The position numbers were made by a program, and so were the translations under genes. DNA of 64,000 nt from an uncultured Roseburia sp. GTDB taxonomy: Bacteria; Bacillota; Clostridia; Lachnospirales; Lachnospiraceae. Positions 39,265 to 48,568 of this stretch are shown here, one piece after another (the first letter of the stretch is position 1; every line of letters starts with the position of its first letter). The notes below the pieces were generated by a model. That model saw only the letters and a list, made by a program, of their open reading frames with translations, made no database searches and was not told the DNA's origin. Location: the NCBI GenBank assembly GCA_945787015.1, contig CALZGM010000006.1, positions 1 to 64,000 on the forward strand. The letters run 5' to 3'.

Positions 39265-41092
39265 ATCCGCTATTCCTTCTCTTCTTTTTTTGTTCTTCCA
39301 AGGATCCTCCGTGTGTAACAGGAATTCTCACAATCACCTTTGTATAGCAGCCCAGTTTTGAAGCAATCTCAATTCCATAGCTTTCTCCGAATGCAATATG
39401 AATACGGTCCTGCACATTTTTTAAGCCGATTCCGTTACCGGAGCCGCCATTGGAATCCAGTTCACCGGCAATTTTAAGGCGCAGCTTTTCTACTTCCTCG
39501 TCTGTCATTCCCTTACCAGCATCTGTAATCTCAATGATGCAGTCCCCATTCTCGATATAGCCTTTTATATAAATATTCGTGTCCTCTGCCATCTGCTCAA
39601 TGCCATGATAAATTGAATTTTCTACAATCGGCTGCAGGGACATTTTTGGGATTTCCTGTTTTAGCACAATCTCCGGCATATTTAAGGACAGATAAATTTC
39701 ATAATCAAAACGAAGATTAATCAAAGCCATATAGTCCTTGATGTATTCCAACTCCTGTTCTACCAATACATTGCCGGAAACCCACTTCATACTGTAACGT
39801 AATAATTTTCCAAGTGAAGTTACCGCATCCGAAATCGCATATTCCTCATCAATCTCCGCCATCATTTTAATGGACTCTAACACATTGTAAATGAAATGTG
39901 CATTAATCTGGTTCTGCAACGCACGGATTTCAGAGTTTTTCATCAGCATTTCGCGCTTTAAATTATCCTCCATCAACTGACGGATACGTTCCAGCATCGT
40001 ATTAATCTGTGTTCCGAGCTCTCCCATCTCATCCTTGCCGCAATTTTCAATCACAACATTAAGGTCTCCCTTTTGCACCTGACGGATGGAGCGTAAAATC
40101 TCATAAAACTGCCGTAACAGTCCATGCACAATCTGATTGATAAAGGCAGCAAGCACTCCCATAAAAAGTGCCAACACAATGATAAACACGTTTCGTACTT
40201 TATACACTTCCTGTATATTCTGCGTAATATTTTTTACACAGATTAAGGTTCCGGAAAGCTCTTTTACCGGCATATAAGACACAATCAGGTTCTGTTTTTC
40301 TATCTTAACGGATTTCGTACATTCTTCTTCTTCCTTTGGCAAACGCGCAACAATCAGTTCCAGCATGGAATCCGACACTTCCAGCGTTTCGTCGCCAAAA
40401 TAGTTTTCTCCGTTTGTGGTATGGAAAAAGCTCCATTCATTCTCAATACTTTCATACAGACTTGGAAACATATTTTCCATCGTCATAGCAGCTTCAATCG
40501 TTCCGATTCTGCCATTAATATCATCCACAACCGGTGTTACAAGAGATACGATTTTTCGATTCTGATTCATGGAATAAGAAGAAAAAATATTATCGTAGTA
40601 ATTAAACATCCAGCCGGAACGTTCCCTGTCAACTGCCCATATCTGCCTCTCCATTCGGGAATTCTGATAGAGTATCGGCATCATCTCCTGTACTTCATCC
40701 GTCTCGGCGTACACACGCACCCCATAAAGCAGCGGGTTGTTATTTACCAGACGTTCCAAAGATGCTACATCATAATTCTTAAATGCCAGCCACTCATCCC
40801 TATGTATCTCTTCCCCGCTTTTCGTCTTGTTTAGAATTTCCAGCAAGGTTTCTTCACTCAAAAAAAACTGTGTTGACATATTGATAGAATCAATTTTATT
40901 GCTAATGGAATCCCTGCTCCTTTGCATGGTATATTCCATGTAATTTTGATTTTCCTCTACCACATTCTGCTCCATAATGTAAAATAATACAGAGGACATA
41001 ATACTAATCGGGACAATCGTAAATAAAATAATGATCAGCGTAAATTTTGTATTTAATTTCTGATTTCGAAGAAAATCTGCTATTTTTTTCAT
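39236..41092 (-). CDS. YesM-type sensor histidine kinase
   Basis: 618 residues: TM near 17-40, extracellular sensing region with Cache-like character, second TM near 300-320, HAMP (LRQVQKGDLNVVIENCGKDEMGELGTQI over two strands), His_kinase dimer motif QINAHFIYNVLESIKMMAEI with the phospho-His, and HATPase (DAGKGMTDEEV, GSGNGIGLKNVQDRI). Partner of the overlapping YesN protein. Begins one base after the stop of the binding protein, implying the lipoprotein and kinase are made together. Confidence 0.9.
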   Translation of the reverse strand: MKKIADFLRNQKLNTKFTLIIILFTIVPISIMSSVLFYIMEQNVVEENQNYMEYTMQRSRDSISNKIDSINMSTQFFLSEETLLEILNKTKSGEEIHRDEWLAFKNYDVASLERLVNNNPLLYGVRVYAETDEVQEMMPILYQNSRMERQIWAVDRERSGWMFNYYDNIFSSYSMNQNRKIVSLVTPVVDDINGRIGTIEAAMTMENMFPSLYESIENEWSFFHTTNGENYFGDETLEVSDSMLELIVARLPKEEEECTKSVKIEKQNLIVSYMPVKELSGTLICVKNITQNIQEVYKVRNVFIIVLALFMGVLAAFINQIVHGLLRQFYEILRSIRQVQKGDLNVVIENCGKDEMGELGTQINTMLERIRQLMEDNLKREMLMKNSEIRALQNQINAHFIYNVLESIKMMAEIDEEYAISDAVTSLGKLLRYSMKWVSGNVLVEQELEYIKDYMALINLRFDYEIYLSLNMPEIVLKQEIPKMSLQPIVENSIYHGIEQMAEDTNIYIKGYIENGDCIIEITDAGKGMTDEEVEKLRLKIAGELDSNGGSGNGIGLKNVQDRIHIAFGESYGIEIASKLGCYTKVIVRIPVTHGGSLEEQKKKRRNSGYEDITDCGR

Positions 41093-42736
41093 CTATTCTA
41101 TTCCCAATTTTTTCTTTGCTTCTATCATAAGTTCTGTTTTTTCTTCCATTACCGACTCATATCCCAAGGCTTCTCTTTGAGTAACAAACGCTTCCAAAAT
41201 GATATCAAATTCCTCCTCTGAAGATGCCAGCAACAGTTGTGGCAATGTCACGCTCCATAACCGGGTAATCTGCTCATCCGCTTTTGCATTTTCTGATTCT
41301 GACGGCAGGGAAATGTCATACTGTCCATCATAAGTCGGATATTTTTTAGACCAATCCTTTAATTGCTGAATTGCAGGAATGGACTCCTGCTCCCACTGTG
41401 CCTGCATTGTATTGTCCTGAAGCATCCAATAGGCATCATCTGCTCCATAGAGTTTATCATAAGCAATACGGTCCGACGCCAACAGTTCTTTTACTTCTTC
41501 TTTAAGAACCGGCTTTCCGTCCACCATATCATAGGTGACACCCTCTACTCCCAGATAAATTCTCATTTGTCCCTGTTCACTCATCAGGTAATCCATAAAT
41601 GCGATTGCTCTCTCCGGGCACTTGCAATTCTTAGAAATCATCGTAACTGTCCATCCATTGATACTAGTCGTCGTCAAAGTCGGATCGTCGCCCTTGGAAT
41701 TTCTGGGTCCTTCCACTGCAATGTATATGCTCTCCGGATTGTTTTCCAAAAGAATTCTCTGCTGTGTCAACATATCTGTATACTGATAAATCATGCAAAA
41801 ATACCTGCCATTGGCCACTTTTTCTTCCATCTGCGTTCTGGTATCCACAAAAATATCATTTGCCAGAAGTCCCTCTTCCCCAAGTTCACGAAACATCTTT
41901 AACCAGGTAAGATATTCCGGATCTGTATAACGATCGTACATCTTTCCATCTTTTTCCCACGGAACAGCAAGGAAATTCATCAGATACTTATCAAAAGATA
42001 CACTTCCCTGACTGTCAAAGGTATGTGCTCCAATTGGAATCAATGGACCTCCGTCCACCTCAGGATACAATTCTGCTGCTTTTCGGACTGCATTTGCAAA
42101 TCCTTCCGGTGTTGACATATCAGGGCTTCCGATCGCCTCATAAATATCTTTTCGTACTAAAAAGGTCTGGTTAGAGCCAATAGCATCATTATCTTCCAGA
42201 TCCTGCGGTGAAATGGAAGAATTCGGATAAGCATAAATATTTCCGTCCTCTTTTGTATACCAGTTTAAGGCCGCTTCATCCGTCACTTCATAAAAATACA
42301 CATCATACTCGTCTGCCAGTTCATTCAATGCATACACCATGTTTTTTTCAATCAGGGTATCAATCTTTGGATCCCAGTATCCCAGAGTAATCAAATCCGG
42401 CAGTTTTTCCGATGCAATAAGCGCATTCACCTTTTCGTCTTCATTCCCCATCGGTGTTATAAAATTAACGCTGACACCCGTTTCCTCTGTAATCGTATCA
42501 GAGACCAGATTTCCTCCCCAAGGTGTGGCATACCAGGAATAGTTAATATACCAATCCAACGTAACCGGTTCATCCGCATATCGTTGCCATGCAGGTATCT
42601 CATCTGAATGTGCGTTCTGCTCTGCCGCCAGAGTATCTGCATTCGTATTCTCTTTTATCACCTCAGAAGTCGTATTACATGCACAAACTCCTACTGTAAG
42701 TAACACGCTCATACCTATTGTAACCAATTTCTTCAT
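41093..42736 (-). CDS. Extracellular sugar-binding lipoprotein linked to YesMN
   Basis: 547 residues with a lipoprotein signal (VLLTVGVCACN, acyl-Cys at about 20) and a family-1 solute-binding fold of the larger LplA-like type (WYINYSWYATPWGGNLVSDTITEETGV, RKAAELYPEVDGGPLIPIG). It lies in one operon with the kinase and regulator rather than with permeases, so it may present ligand to the kinase or be a second binding protein for the adjacent importer. A weak promoter (minus TATACT at 42794-42789) precedes it. Confidence 0.85.
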   Translation of the reverse strand: MKKLVTIGMSVLLTVGVCACNTTSEVIKENTNADTLAAEQNAHSDEIPAWQRYADEPVTLDWYINYSWYATPWGGNLVSDTITEETGVSVNFITPMGNEDEKVNALIASEKLPDLITLGYWDPKIDTLIEKNMVYALNELADEYDVYFYEVTDEAALNWYTKEDGNIYAYPNSSISPQDLEDNDAIGSNQTFLVRKDIYEAIGSPDMSTPEGFANAVRKAAELYPEVDGGPLIPIGAHTFDSQGSVSFDKYLMNFLAVPWEKDGKMYDRYTDPEYLTWLKMFRELGEEGLLANDIFVDTRTQMEEKVANGRYFCMIYQYTDMLTQQRILLENNPESIYIAVEGPRNSKGDDPTLTTTSINGWTVTMISKNCKCPERAIAFMDYLMSEQGQMRIYLGVEGVTYDMVDGKPVLKEEVKELLASDRIAYDKLYGADDAYWMLQDNTMQAQWEQESIPAIQQLKDWSKKYPTYDGQYDISLPSESENAKADEQITRLWSVTLPQLLLASSEEEFDIILEAFVTQREALGYESVMEEKTELMIEAKKKLGIE

Positions 42737-42825
42737 CTTCTGCCTTGTCGCCTTTCCTTTTCGCTTTTTTAAGCACTTAACTATCTATAGTATATCTCAA
42801 ATAATACCTTTTGTACATGAAGAAA

Positions 42826-42853
42826 GAGAAACGCATGTCAGGATGCGTTTCTC
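42826..42853 (-). terminator. Intrinsic terminator after the permease genes
   Basis: GAGAAACGCAT / ATGCGTTTCTC, 11-bp perfect stem with a 6-base loop, followed on the minus strand by TTTCTT. It separates the importer operon from the downstream binding-protein/two-component operon. Confidence 0.8.
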
Positions 42854-42906
42854 ATCTTTCTGTAATCTATATGAATTACATTTTTAGGGAGGGCAATATA
42901 AATAAC

Positions 42907-43743
42907 TTATTCTTTTACAGCACCGGCAGAAATACTGCTGATGATGTATTTTGAAAAGAATGAAAATACAATTAAAATCGGGATGATGGAAACAGCTACT
43001 GACAAGTAGATTGCACCCTGGTTTGCATTAATATCCGTAGATGCTTTCAATGTTGCCATCATAACCGGTAAGGTCATCTTTTCATTTTTATTAATAATAA
43101 TCATTGGTAACAAGTAGTTGTTCCAGTTTCCGATGAATCCCATAATACCCATTGTTGCAAGTCCCGGTGACATAATCGGAATCGCAATTCTGTGGAAGAT
43201 GTATAACTCGCTTGCTCCGTCAATTCGTGCTGCTTCCACCAACGATGGTGACAGAGAAGATAAAACATACTGTCTTAGGAAAAAGACGGTTCCTGTTGAT
43301 GCAATTGCCGGAATAATCAGCGGAATATAACTGTTTACTAAATGTAATGCTGTACATAAGTTGTAGAAACCGATTAATCCAAGCTGTCCCGGAATCATCA
43401 TAAATACCAAGATGGTTCCAAAAATCAATTTATTTCCTTTGAATTTATACATTGCTAATGCAAATGCGGTTAATGCGGAAAAGTAAAGACATAATAGCGT
43501 TGCAGGAATTGCTACCTTAACACTGTTCCACATACCTTTAAAAAGGTTAAAAAACTCAAACACGGTATTCCAGTTATCTACCAGTGCATGACCCGGAATG
43601 AGTGTAAATGATGTTGCAATCTCATTTCCTGTTCTTGTTGCATTTACAATCATTAGAAGAAATGGCAACAAACAAGTTACTCCAAGCAGGACTAAGAGTA
43701 TGTAAAGAATGGTTTTCTTTATTCTATATCCAATCGTATTCAT
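42907..43743 (-). CDS. Carbohydrate ABC importer permease (MalG/AraQ type)
   Basis: 278 residues, six TM segments, with the permease EAA loop as EAARIDGASELYIFHRIAIPIMSPGLA. Inner-membrane half-channel of a CUT1 sugar importer. Partner permease ends 5 bp upstream. No ATPase gene is present nearby, so a shared MsmK/MsiK-type ATPase encoded elsewhere is likely, as is usual for CUT1 systems in Bacillota. Confidence 0.92.
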   Translation of the reverse strand: MNTIGYRIKKTILYILLVLLGVTCLLPFLLMIVNATRTGNEIATSFTLIPGHALVDNWNTVFEFFNLFKGMWNSVKVAIPATLLCLYFSALTAFALAMYKFKGNKLIFGTILVFMMIPGQLGLIGFYNLCTALHLVNSYIPLIIPAIASTGTVFFLRQYVLSSLSPSLVEAARIDGASELYIFHRIAIPIMSPGLATMGIMGFIGNWNNYLLPMIIINKNEKMTLPVMMATLKASTDINANQGAIYLSVAVSIIPILIVFSFFSKYIISSISAGAVKE

Positions 43744-43748
43744 GCTTC

Positions 43749-44678
43749 TTAATCCTCCTTCCTGTTAAATAATTTCACCTGAATGACAGATACGGTCAAA
43801 ATAATCAAAAACAGCACATATGCAATTGCTGACGCATAACCGGTCTGCGTTGTTCCGGTTGTAAATCCGAATTTATACATATACATAACTACTGTCTGCA
43901 TATCTTTGTAAGATACACTTGATGCATTTGACATTAAGAATGGCATATCAAATAACTGCAATCCACCAATTAAAGATGTAATTGCAACATACATCATAAT
44001 TGGTTTGATTAACGGTAAAGTAATCTTACCAAAAATGGTCCATCTTCCTGCTCCGTCAATTGCTGCTGCTTCAAAATAGTCGTTTGAAATTCCCTGCACA
44101 CCTGCCATCAGCATAATAAAGGAATTACCAAACCACATCCAGGTCTGAATTACAGAGATAACATAAGGTGCTGTCGCTCCGCTTCCCAGCCAGTCTACCG
44201 GATTGTACTGCATTCCGAATAGTTTATAAATTTCAAGGATAATACGGTTAAATGTACCATATCTCCAGTCCAGTAATGTCTGGAATAAAAATGCAACCGA
44301 GGTAGCTGCAATCAGATTCGGCAAATAGTATACGATACGGAATACTTTTAGTCCTTTCATCTTATACTTTACATCTGAGAATACCATCATAAGAAGGAAT
44401 GCCAGGCCTAACTGCAATATGATGTTGACGCCCCACATTTTTACGGTATTCCATAACGCTTTCCAGAAAAACTTATCGGTCAGACAGCGAACATAATTAT
44501 TAAACCCTACCCAGTCCGGCTCTCCAACGCCTACGATTTTGGTATTGGTAAAGCTTAAATATAAGGTTCTTAAAACCGGATATACATTAAAGATCAAAAA
44601 TACAACAACGAACGGAAGTACAAATACATAACCCATATTGTTATATTTGGTCAAATTACTTTTCTTCCTTTTTTTCAT
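43749..44678 (-). CDS. Sugar ABC importer permease (MalF/AraP type)
   Basis: 309 residues, six TM segments; EAA loop as EAAAIDGAGRWTIFGKITLPLIKPIMM. First permease after the binding protein. Preceded by a 144-bp gap holding two strong hairpins, which probably reduce its expression relative to the binding protein. Confidence 0.92.
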   Translation of the reverse strand: MKKRKKSNLTKYNNMGYVFVLPFVVVFLIFNVYPVLRTLYLSFTNTKIVGVGEPDWVGFNNYVRCLTDKFFWKALWNTVKMWGVNIILQLGLAFLLMMVFSDVKYKMKGLKVFRIVYYLPNLIAATSVAFLFQTLLDWRYGTFNRIILEIYKLFGMQYNPVDWLGSGATAPYVISVIQTWMWFGNSFIMLMAGVQGISNDYFEAAAIDGAGRWTIFGKITLPLIKPIMMYVAITSLIGGLQLFDMPFLMSNASSVSYKDMQTVVMYMYKFGFTTGTTQTGYASAIAYVLFLIILTVSVIQVKLFNRKED

Positions 44679-44702
44679 ATCAATTCTGTCCTTTCATTTC
44701 CC

Positions 44703-44800
44703 GGACATTGTTTTTCACAAGCAGACATATCATTTCTGTTCATGAAAAACAATGTCCCACCCCTTATTGAAACCCGCATGGCCTGCAAGAGCAGGCCATG
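44703..44800 (-). other. Two stem-loops between binding protein and permease genes
   Basis: CATGGCCTGC/GCAGGCCATG (44777-44800, loop of four, 10 perfect pairs) lies 23 bp after the binding-protein stop and has no T-run. A second dyad GGACATTGTTTTTCA/TGAAAAACAATGTCC (44703-44717 and 44743-44757) lies just before the permease ribosome binding site. Fits mRNA 3'-end protection plus translation control that lets the binding protein be made in excess. Confidence 0.65.
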
Positions 44801-44822
44801 TGGAATCATTTCATTCTATTTC

Positions 44823-46238
44823 TTATTTCAATAAATCTCTGGATACTTCAATTTCACCAGCAAATGTAGATTCAACTAAATCATAGAAGTTAGAAATAGC
44901 TTCTTCTTTTGTCATAGCTCCTGACTTGATGTTAGAAATTGCTTCACCCCAAGCATCACCAATCTGTTTGTCATATCTGGTTACTAAAGAGTAGTCGATA
45001 CCCTTAGCCTGCTCTAACCAGAAGCTGTAAAGTTTCTGTCCGCCATAAACTTCGTTTGTATCATCTGCATGTTTCTCAAGAGCTGAAACTAAAGATACAG
45101 TATCGCCCTGTGAGAATTCGATCCACCAGTCAGCTGTCTCTTCATCTAAAGTACAGAATTTAACAAAATCCCAAGCGGTGTCTTTTCTTTCAGAGTTTGA
45201 AGAAATACCAATATAAGTACCGCCACCGAAACCATATGCTGGGCCGGCACAAACGCCCCATTTACCTGCTGTTTCACCAACGTTATCTCTCATGGTTAAA
45301 ACGCCCCATGCAGGAAGACCAAATGCAAATACTTCTGTTGTTTCATAGTCAGCAGTTACTTCTTTAAAGTTTTCAGCATCCCAGATGTTCATTTCATCTG
45401 TTCCCCACTGAGTTTCAGCTGTTAAGATAGGTACCTCGCCAGCCATAGCCATATACCATGGTGTAGCCCACTGTGAAGCGTAAGCTGTTAAATCCTGTTT
45501 GTATAACTCAACAACAAGGTCCATGTATTCAACACGTCTCTCAGATACATTTAATTTGCCATCAACAACCCAAGCAGAATCACCTGAGAAGTAGTTGATT
45601 TCTGAGTCAGAAGCGAAAATTCTGTAACCAGCTGCTTTTAATGTTTTAGCTGCGTCAAGAATTGCATCGTATGTAGCGAAATGTTTTCCGATTTCATCCG
45701 GGTCATCTGTTCCGAATACTTCCTGAGCGATGTCACGTCTGTAGTAAATACCTGCCGGTGTAATCTGATAAGAAATTGCTCTCTGAATACCATCAGCATC
45801 CTGACCTACTTCCCAAACATAATCAACAATCTGTCCTTCATAGTCTTTTGCTCCAAACTCATCTAAGTTTGCAAATAATCCCATATCATAGAAATCTTCC
45901 AACATCTGTGGCTCACCAACTACGATATCCGGTTCTGTCTCGCCACCCTGGAAAGCTGTCTGAACTTTTGTCGGGTAATCTGCAGGCTGAATAATAACTG
46001 TCTCAACTTCTACGCCTGTCTTTTCCTGATATCTTTCACCAAAGTCAACCAAGTCCTGTGAAAGAGTCCAAACTACTAATTTCTGATCACCTGTTGCTGC
46101 ATCTGCGCCTTTTTCTGTGCCTGCATTTGAAACCTCTGTACCAGGTGCACTTGTTCCTGCGTCCTTACCGCCGCATGCTGTCATGGAAAGTGTCATAACA
46201 CCAACCAGTAACATGGAAACTACTTTTTTCCAATTCAT
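44823..46238 (-). CDS. Sugar ABC importer binding lipoprotein
   Basis: 471 residues; lipobox in TLSMTACGGKDAG (acyl-Cys at about 22) and a family-1 extracellular solute-binding fold (LVVWTLSQDLVDFGERYQEKTGVEVETV, FQGGETEPDIVVGEP, NSERKDTAWDFVKF). Delivers an oligo- or monosaccharide to the two downstream permeases. Strongly biased codon use and a leader promoter (minus TATAAT at 46317-46312) suggest high expression. Arabinosides are the likely ligands given the ara operon, but this is inference. Confidence 0.9.
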   Translation of the reverse strand: MNWKKVVSMLLVGVMTLSMTACGGKDAGTSAPGTEVSNAGTEKGADAATGDQKLVVWTLSQDLVDFGERYQEKTGVEVETVIIQPADYPTKVQTAFQGGETEPDIVVGEPQMLEDFYDMGLFANLDEFGAKDYEGQIVDYVWEVGQDADGIQRAISYQITPAGIYYRRDIAQEVFGTDDPDEIGKHFATYDAILDAAKTLKAAGYRIFASDSEINYFSGDSAWVVDGKLNVSERRVEYMDLVVELYKQDLTAYASQWATPWYMAMAGEVPILTAETQWGTDEMNIWDAENFKEVTADYETTEVFAFGLPAWGVLTMRDNVGETAGKWGVCAGPAYGFGGGTYIGISSNSERKDTAWDFVKFCTLDEETADWWIEFSQGDTVSLVSALEKHADDTNEVYGGQKLYSFWLEQAKGIDYSLVTRYDKQIGDAWGEAISNIKSGAMTKEEAISNFYDLVESTFAGEIEVSRDLLK

Positions 46239-46280
46239 AAAAATATCCTCCTTTTTCCTACAGCTATCTTTTTGCTGCCG

Positions 46281-46317
46281 GACAACTTGTTGTTGTCCTC
46301 TTGATAACTGTATTATA
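46281..46317 (-). promoter_or_regulatory. Leader of the sugar-importer operon
   Basis: Minus-strand TATAAT (46317-46312) without a good -35 box, followed in the leader by the dyad GGACAAC-AACAA-GTTGTCC (46299-46281) and then AAAAGGAGG before the start. Weak -35 fits activation by the YesN-type regulator. Confidence 0.45.
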
Positions 46318-46335
46318 GGAGGATATCTAAAGTGA

Positions 46336-46370
46336 AAAAATGCTCCCTTTTCAAAAAAGGTGTCATTTTT
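46336..46370 (-). terminator. Terminator of the GntR/ABC operon
   Basis: Minus strand AAAAATG...CCTTTTTTGAAAAGG...CATTTTTT directly after the stop codon of the ABC-2 permease gene. Stem has a small internal mismatch region. Confidence 0.65.
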
Positions 46371-47021
46371 TTAGTATTCTTTTTTTGAAATAATGCGAAC
46401 ACAGACGAAATATGATGCGAAAATCACCATAATTAACACTAATACACCCATAAGTACCAGAATTTTGGCATCTACCGTTGCTAAGAAGGCGTCAATCCAC
46501 ACAAGATCCGTATCACCAAACACCTTTGCAAGTACAAAAACAACAAGCCCAATCAGTCCAAATGCCGCAAACATTGCCATTCTCCCTTTTTCTGCTCCAA
46601 ATTTAATCAGCAAGGGAAGCGTAACAGAAAGAATAAACAATACTACTACTATCATAGATGCTCCGGTTACCACTACATCCATCACATCAAAGGTCTTATT
46701 CATAATAGTTCCAAGAAGGATTGACAAAACAGTAGATGCAATAGCCGATCCCACTGCCATTAATCCTGCGAAAACATATTTTTCCTGCACATAAGTCTTC
46801 CTATAAATAGGAAGGGTCATTAAAAAGGACATTCCGTTATCAAATTCGTCATAGCTTATGGTGTTTAGTGTGAAAATAGTAAGCAACATTGTAATGTATC
46901 CAACACCCATACTTGGATTATCATAAGTAATCATAAACAGAACGCCTAATCCAAGTACAATCGTATAAAACCGTTTCTGTCCAAGTAATAGTTTTAAATC
47001 CTTGATTAATAGACCTTTCAT
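46371..47021 (-). CDS. ABC-2-type transporter permease
   Basis: About 216 residues, six hydrophobic segments, opening MKGLLIKDLKLLLGQKRFYTIVLG typical of ABC-2 permeases in YtrA-type operons. Start at ATG 47021 after AGAGGTG, four bases past the ATPase stop. Exporter of unknown substrate; members often answer cell-wall antibiotics. Confidence 0.82.
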   Translation of the reverse strand: MKGLLIKDLKLLLGQKRFYTIVLGLGVLFMITYDNPSMGVGYITMLLTIFTLNTISYDEFDNGMSFLMTLPIYRKTYVQEKYVFAGLMAVGSAIASTVLSILLGTIMNKTFDVMDVVVTGASMIVVVLFILSVTLPLLIKFGAEKGRMAMFAAFGLIGLVVFVLAKVFGDTDLVWIDAFLATVDAKILVLMGVLVLIMVIFASYFVCVRIISKKEY

Positions 47022-47025
47022 ATTC

Positions 47026-47877
47026 TTACACCTCTTCCCCACGAATCATCATCATAATAAATTCATCAATTGTTCCCTTTTCAATGGTAAGTTCCGGATT
47101 ATTTTCTGCATAATACCGTTTCGTTTTAGTCAGGCAGTTGTATCCATAAGGCTCTTTTTTTACTCTTAACAAATACTTTTTCTCAAGTTTTGCATATTGC
47201 TCCTCTGTTGCCTTAATCACCCCATAATCGGAAAGCAGCACATCGGTTTCCTCATGCATTACAATCTTACCATTATCAATCATGTACAATTCATCACAGA
47301 TTCCTTCCAAGTCACTGGAAATATGGGAACTAATCAAAATTCCCTTTGTACCGTCCTCCATATACTCACGCAGCATATCTAAAACCTCTTCCCGCATCAC
47401 GACATCCAGTCCTGCAGTCGGCTCATCTAATATCAGAAGCTTTGCATTATGAGATAGTGCTAAAAGAACCTTCAGTTTGGCTTTCATACCTGTAGAAAAA
47501 TCTTTGATCTTCTTATCCAATGGGATGTGGAAACGATTGCACTTTTCCACGAATTCTTCCTTGGAAAAACTTGTATACATCGCTTCCATAATCGGGAGTA
47601 CATCCTTCACTGTTAAATAACCGCTAAATCCGGCTTCCGCTAATACAACACCAATTTGTTCTTTTTCTTCTGTGCTTAAGCGCACGATTGGTTTGTCAAA
47701 AATGGTGCATTCGCCTTCCTCCGGAAAAATCAATCCCAGAATTGATTTAAATGTCGTGCTTTTTCCGGCGCCATTTGCACCAATCAATCCAATTACCTGG
47801 CCTTCTTCCAGCTGCAGGGAAACATCCAGTGCAAACTGTCCATACTGTTTTTTAACATGATTCAAACTAAGTAACAT
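47026..47877 (-). CDS. ABC transporter ATP-binding protein
   Basis: 283 residues: Walker A GANGAGKST, signature FSTGMKAKLKVLLAL (STGMK variant of LSGGQ), Walker B LLILDEPTAGLD, H-loop SSHISSD. The C-terminal extra region is typical of the YtrB/EcsA exporter type. Partner of the downstream permease. Confidence 0.9.
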   Translation of the reverse strand: MLLSLNHVKKQYGQFALDVSLQLEEGQVIGLIGANGAGKSTTFKSILGLIFPEEGECTIFDKPIVRLSTEEKEQIGVVLAEAGFSGYLTVKDVLPIMEAMYTSFSKEEFVEKCNRFHIPLDKKIKDFSTGMKAKLKVLLALSHNAKLLILDEPTAGLDVVMREEVLDMLREYMEDGTKGILISSHISSDLEGICDELYMIDNGKIVMHEETDVLLSDYGVIKATEEQYAKLEKKYLLRVKKEPYGYNCLTKTKRYYAENNPELTIEKGTIDEFIMMMIRGEEV

Positions 47878-47892
47878 CGTTCCTCTTCCTTT

Positions 47893-48267
47893 CTACAGTT
47901 CCTCTATAATAAGAGAAAACAGCTCTTCTAACTCCTCGTTTGACATTCCGCTGCTCTTTCCCATACGGATTGCAGACTCCAATGCCCTCTCAACTTCTTT
48001 TCTTCTCTCCTCTGCGGCAACATGAGGATTCATCCCTGCCACAAAGCTTCCTTTTCCATGCACCGTAACAATAAAGCCCTCCTGCTCTAATGCATCGTAA
48101 GCCTTCTTTGCTGTAAGAGCACTGATCCGTAAATCTTTTGCCAAGGTCCGCACGGATGGCAACGCAGCGTCCTGCTTTAACTCGCCATTCATAATCTGTT
48201 CCTTAATCTGACCTACAATCTGCTCATAAATAGGCTGCATGGATGAATTGTTAATAATAAGATTCAT
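47893..48267 (-). CDS. GntR-family repressor, YtrA subfamily
   Basis: 124 residues: winged helix (PIYEQIVGQIKEQIMNGELKQDAALPSVRTLAKDL) with a short C-terminal dimerisation helix pair, diagnostic of YtrA regulators. First gene of the ABC operon; four phased AACAGT half-sites lie in its promoter. Likely autorepressor released by membrane-active compounds or related signals. Confidence 0.9.
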   Translation of the reverse strand: MNLIINNSSMQPIYEQIVGQIKEQIMNGELKQDAALPSVRTLAKDLRISALTAKKAYDALEQEGFIVTVHGKGSFVAGMNPHVAAEERRKEVERALESAIRMGKSSGMSNEELEELFSLIIEEL

Positions 48268-48290
48268 AGGTTAACCTCTCCTTTTCAATA

Positions 48291-48337
48291 AACAGTATAT
48301 AACAGTATTTAACTGTTGTCAACTGTTATATAGTGTT
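48291..48337. promoter_or_regulatory. Phased half-site operator of the YtrA-type repressor
   Basis: AACAGT at 48291 and 48301 and AACTGTT at 48311 and 48321 are spaced exactly 10 bp, forming a dyad (AACAGTATATAACAGT against AACTGTTATATAGTGTT). It lies 24-70 bp upstream of the regulator start. Confidence 0.7.
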
Positions 48338-48422
48338 TATTTCGAAAATATTTTTGTGAAATTCAAAAAATTTGGTTGCAATCCAAGTTTCCTTATGGTA
48401 ATATATTTTTTGCTGATAGCAA

Positions 48423-48505
48423 GCCGGCGTGTCGGAATGGCAGACGATGCAGACTCAAAATCTGTTGTGGGTAACCACGTGTGGGTTCAAGTCCCACTGC
48501 CGGCA
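48423..48505 (+). tRNA. tRNA-Leu (anticodon CAA)
   Basis: 83 nt class II tRNA: acceptor GCCGGCG/TGCCGGC (one G-T pair), anticodon loop CTCAAAA with CAA, long variable arm TGG-GTAA-CCA, T-loop GTGGGTTCAAGTCCCAC. Discriminator A at 48505; CCA is not encoded. Its own promoter is not obvious. Confidence 0.95.
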
Positions 48506-48510
48506 TTAAA

Positions 48511-48550
48511 AAACCAGTAATTTCAAGGGTTCTTGAATTACTGGTTTTTT
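48511..48550 (+). terminator. Terminator after tRNA-Leu
   Basis: AACCAGTAATT...CAAG/CTTG...AATTACTGGTT followed by TTTTT. Also usable on the opposite strand for the 33-residue gene, since an A-run precedes it. Confidence 0.9.
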
Positions 48551-48568
48551 ATTGTTTTTAAATTTTTT

